Translations under genes and position numbers: made by a program
Part shown: piece by piece, positions 3,918-5,666 of the stretch
Numbering within the stretch: position 1 is the stretch's first letter
Layout: each line of letters begins with the position of its first letter
NCBI GenBank assembly: GCA_034431495.1
Contig: DAOUDB010000119.1
Location: 1 to 5,666, forward strand
Length of the DNA: 5,666 nt
Reading direction: 5' to 3'
DNA from: Roseilinea sp034431495
GTDB lineage: Bacteria > Chloroflexota > Anaerolineae > J036 > Brachytrichaceae
The notes under the pieces: model-generated
Database searches by the model: none
What the model saw: only the letters and a program-made list of their open reading frames with translations
Told to the model about the DNA's origin: nothing

Positions 3918-5551
3918 GCGTCTTTCAGGCAGCGCTGATTGCGTTGTGTTACGCCTTCTCCCAGTCCGCCTTTAACGCTGGATTGGGAGGCTACATCCTC
4001 TCGCAGCCGCTCGTCGCGGGAACGATTGTCGGCCTGTTGTTGGGCGATCCGCTGGCCGGGGCCGCGCTGGGCGGCACACTGAATCTGAGCACGCTCGCAT
4101 TGAGCCAGCTGCGGCTGCGCTTCGGGCCGGACATCGCCCTGGCCGGCTACGTGGGCATCCCCATCCTGTTGTTGAACGGCATCACCGTGGACAACCCGCA
4201 GGCGCTGGCCATCTTTGGCGCGCTGGCTGTGTTCAGCACGCTGCTGGTGTTCATGCGCGGCGTCTTCAACAGCGTGCTGGCCCACTGGGCAGACTATTTC
4301 GCCGAGCGCGGCGATACGACTCTGGTTGCTTTTATCAACGTTGGCCCCTCTCAGGTGTGGGTGTTTGTTGTCACGTTCATTCCCGCTTTCGTGCTGCTGC
4401 GGTTCGACTTGCAGACCCTGGTCAACGTCACAGGCGCGCTGCCGCTGTGGGTGCAAACCGCCCTGCGCCTGAGCCAGTACCTGTTGGCGGCTTTGGGCAT
4501 TGCCATGAGCGCGCGCGTGCTCGTGCAGGGAAGCAGCGCCGCCTATTTTCTTCTGGGCTGGCTTGCGGCGCATGCCTTCGGGCCGGCGCCGCTCACCTTG
4601 CTGGGCGCCAGCATTGCCACCATTCACGCCTTTGTAGCGCGCAAACGCATGGAGCCGGCCCACGACACGCTGGTGGCTGACGCGCTGCCCTCAGATCAGG
4701 CCGAATCAGACACAGCTCGCGGCCCCTCGCCGCTCACCCCCGGCGATTTGCGCGTGTCGTTCATCCTGTGGGTGTTCTTCCACAACGCCGCGCTCAACTT
4801 CGAGCGTTTCCAGAACATCGGGCTTGCCACGGCGCTGGCCCCTATCGCGCGCAAATTGTATGCCACAGTAGACGAGCGCGCGGCCTGTCTGCGCCGGCAC
4901 CTCCCCTTTTTCAGCACCGAGTTCTCGCTGGGGGCGGCTGCGGTGGGGGCGTCGGTCGCGCTTGAAGAGCGGCGGGCGCTGGGTGACACGATCAACGAAG
5001 CCGAGTTTGTGGGCGCGAAGACCGGCGCAATGGCGGCGCTCGGCGTCACCGGCGATGCGCTGGTGCAAGGCGCCCTGACGGCTTTTGCCGTTGCCGTGGG
5101 CGCCAGTCTGGCCCGGCAGCAAAACCTGCTTGGGCCGTTCCTGTTTGTGGTGTTCGAGGCGGCGGTAGTGCTGTCCATCGCGTGGGCCAGCTTCCAGTTC
5201 GGGTATACCCAACTGCGGCGGGTGGCGGCCTGGGCGCGCGCAAACGACTGGCTGCGGGCCGGCCTGTTTGGCGCGGTGCGCTTAGGCGCCTTCGTGCTGG
5301 GCGGGTTGCTGCTCACGTATGCGCCGCTGCACCTGCCGGGCGGGGCGATCATCGAGATCGACGGCGCTCAGATTGCGCTGCAATCTGCCGTGCTGGACCG
5401 CATCATGCCGAACATGATCCCGCTGCTGGTCGTCGTCGGCCTGTGGTGGTTGTTGCGCTATCGCAACACCGGCCCCATGGTGCTGCTGGGCGCGCTGATC
5501 GCGCTGGCTTTTGCCGCGTGCGGCGCGCTCAGTCTGGCAGGCTGGCTGTGA
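3914..5551 (+). CDS. Mannose-family PTS EIIC-EIID fusion membrane protein
   Basis: This 545-residue membrane protein looks like the EIIC and EIID subunits of a mannose/fructose/sorbose-family phosphotransferase transporter in one chain. These subunits form the sugar channel in the cytoplasmic membrane; EIIA/EIIB normally supply phosphate from HPr. The EIIC part (about 1-245) has PLVAGTIVGLLLGDPLAGAALGG (32-54) and LRLRFGPDIALAGYVG (66-81) among several hydrophobic helices. A hydrophilic linker (about 246-276) follows. The EIID part (about 277-545) opens with DLRVSFILWVFFHNAALNFERFQNIGLA, matching the EIID pattern of NFERMQ-x-GF, then RRHLPFFSTE (327-336), ALEERRA (349-355), a GAKTGAMAALGVTGDAL stretch (367-383) corresponding to the EIID glycine-rich GIGDS region, and C-terminal helices. 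Fusion of the two, usually separate at about 260-280 residues each, is uncommon. It overlaps the MBL gene by ATGA and the next gene by GTGA. No EIIA or EIIB domain is visible, so phosphorylation of the sugar is uncertain. Confidence 0.85.
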   Translation: MSVFQAALIALCYAFSQSAFNAGLGGYILSQPLVAGTIVGLLLGDPLAGAALGGTLNLSTLALSQLRLRFGPDIALAGYVGIPILLLNGITVDNPQALAIFGALAVFSTLLVFMRGVFNSVLAHWADYFAERGDTTLVAFINVGPSQVWVFVVTFIPAFVLLRFDLQTLVNVTGALPLWVQTALRLSQYLLAALGIAMSARVLVQGSSAAYFLLGWLAAHAFGPAPLTLLGASIATIHAFVARKRMEPAHDTLVADALPSDQAESDTARGPSPLTPGDLRVSFILWVFFHNAALNFERFQNIGLATALAPIARKLYATVDERAACLRRHLPFFSTEFSLGAAAVGASVALEERRALGDTINEAEFVGAKTGAMAALGVTGDALVQGALTAFAVAVGASLARQQNLLGPFLFVVFEAAVVLSIAWASFQFGYTQLRRVAAWARANDWLRAGLFGAVRLGAFVLGGLLLTYAPLHLPGGAIIEIDGAQIALQSAVLDRIMPNMIPLLVVVGLWWLLRYRNTGPMVLLGALIALAFAACGALSLAGWL

Positions 5552-5666
5552 CGCGCGCATCGACCCGGGGACACACCGGCCAGGACTACCGCACCACCTA
5601 CACCGATCTCCTCGAAGCGCTCAGCCAGCCGGACTGCGCAGTGTGCCGGCTGGTCAATCAGGCCGT
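5548..5666 (+). CDS. Partial gene, N-terminus with CxxC motif (possibly DUF6062 family)
   Basis: GTG at 5548 opens a frame that stays open to the right edge (39 full codons). The start and the preceding stop share GTGA, a 4-base overlap like the one between MBL and EIIC-EIID. The visible protein has a polar leader, then DLLEALSQPDCAVCRLVNQAV. A leucine-rich segment followed by P-x-C-x-x-C-R-L resembles the opening of DUF6062 proteins, which typically read LLEALxxPxCPVCRL and are of unknown function with conserved cysteines that suggest metal binding. I base this on memory of the motif only. The overlap makes co-expression with the transporter likely. Confidence 0.6.
   Translation, partial: MTRASTRGHTGQDYRTTYTDLLEALSQPDCAVCRLVNQA

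Noticed and set aside
3728..4663. 311-codon minus-strand ORF across the MBL/EIIC-EIID junction
   Set aside because: It is antisense to two overlapping genes with clear domains, and its Gln/Arg/Ala/His-rich translation is a shadow.
4696..5352. 218-codon minus-strand ORF within the EIID part
   Set aside because: It is antisense to conserved EIID sequence, is Ser/Ala/Thr/Arg-rich and has no domain.

Overview
The window is GC-rich and gene-dense. It encodes standard bacterial proteins, a tRNA whose 3' CCA is not encoded, and several overlapping start/stop junctions. I think of Chloroflexota (Anaerolineae-like) first, because of the DegV protein, the divergent MBL-fold hydrolase type and a CxxC-containing N-terminus resembling DUF6062 proteins. 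That assignment is an inference of low to moderate confidence. There is no rRNA, CRISPR array or phage module, and no gene-free stretch over 300 bases.

Layout. Bases 1-158 appear to be one end of an IS3-family insertion sequence, with the first codons of its transposase OrfA pointing out of the window on the minus strand. Next comes a minus-strand tRNA-Lys(TTT) at 187-260, preceded by a strong hairpin and a TATAAT box. Three minus-strand genes follow, listed in transcription order: a small two-helix membrane protein (2687-2436), galactokinase galK (2391-1249) and a DegV-family lipid-binding protein (1164-313). A compact divergent control region (about 2688-2861) holds a good minus-strand sigma70-type promoter, a weaker plus-strand promoter and two perfect inverted repeats. 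To its right is a plus-strand operon with 4-base overlaps: an MBL-fold hydrolase (2862-3917), a fused mannose-family PTS EIIC-EIID membrane protein (3914-5551), and the start of a gene running off the right edge (5548-5666).

How the parts may work together. Both arms of the divergent region carry sugar-related genes. GalK phosphorylates galactose in the cytoplasm. The EIIC-EIID protein is the membrane part of a mannose/sorbose-type phosphotransferase transporter. A shared operator could link the two arms. No EIIA or EIIB gene is visible, so whether the transporter phosphorylates its sugar is open. The least ordinary items are the coupled MBL / EIIC-EIID pair, the MBL active-site change (HxHxDH read as QxQxDH), and the basic Ala/Pro/Lys tail on that same MBL protein.
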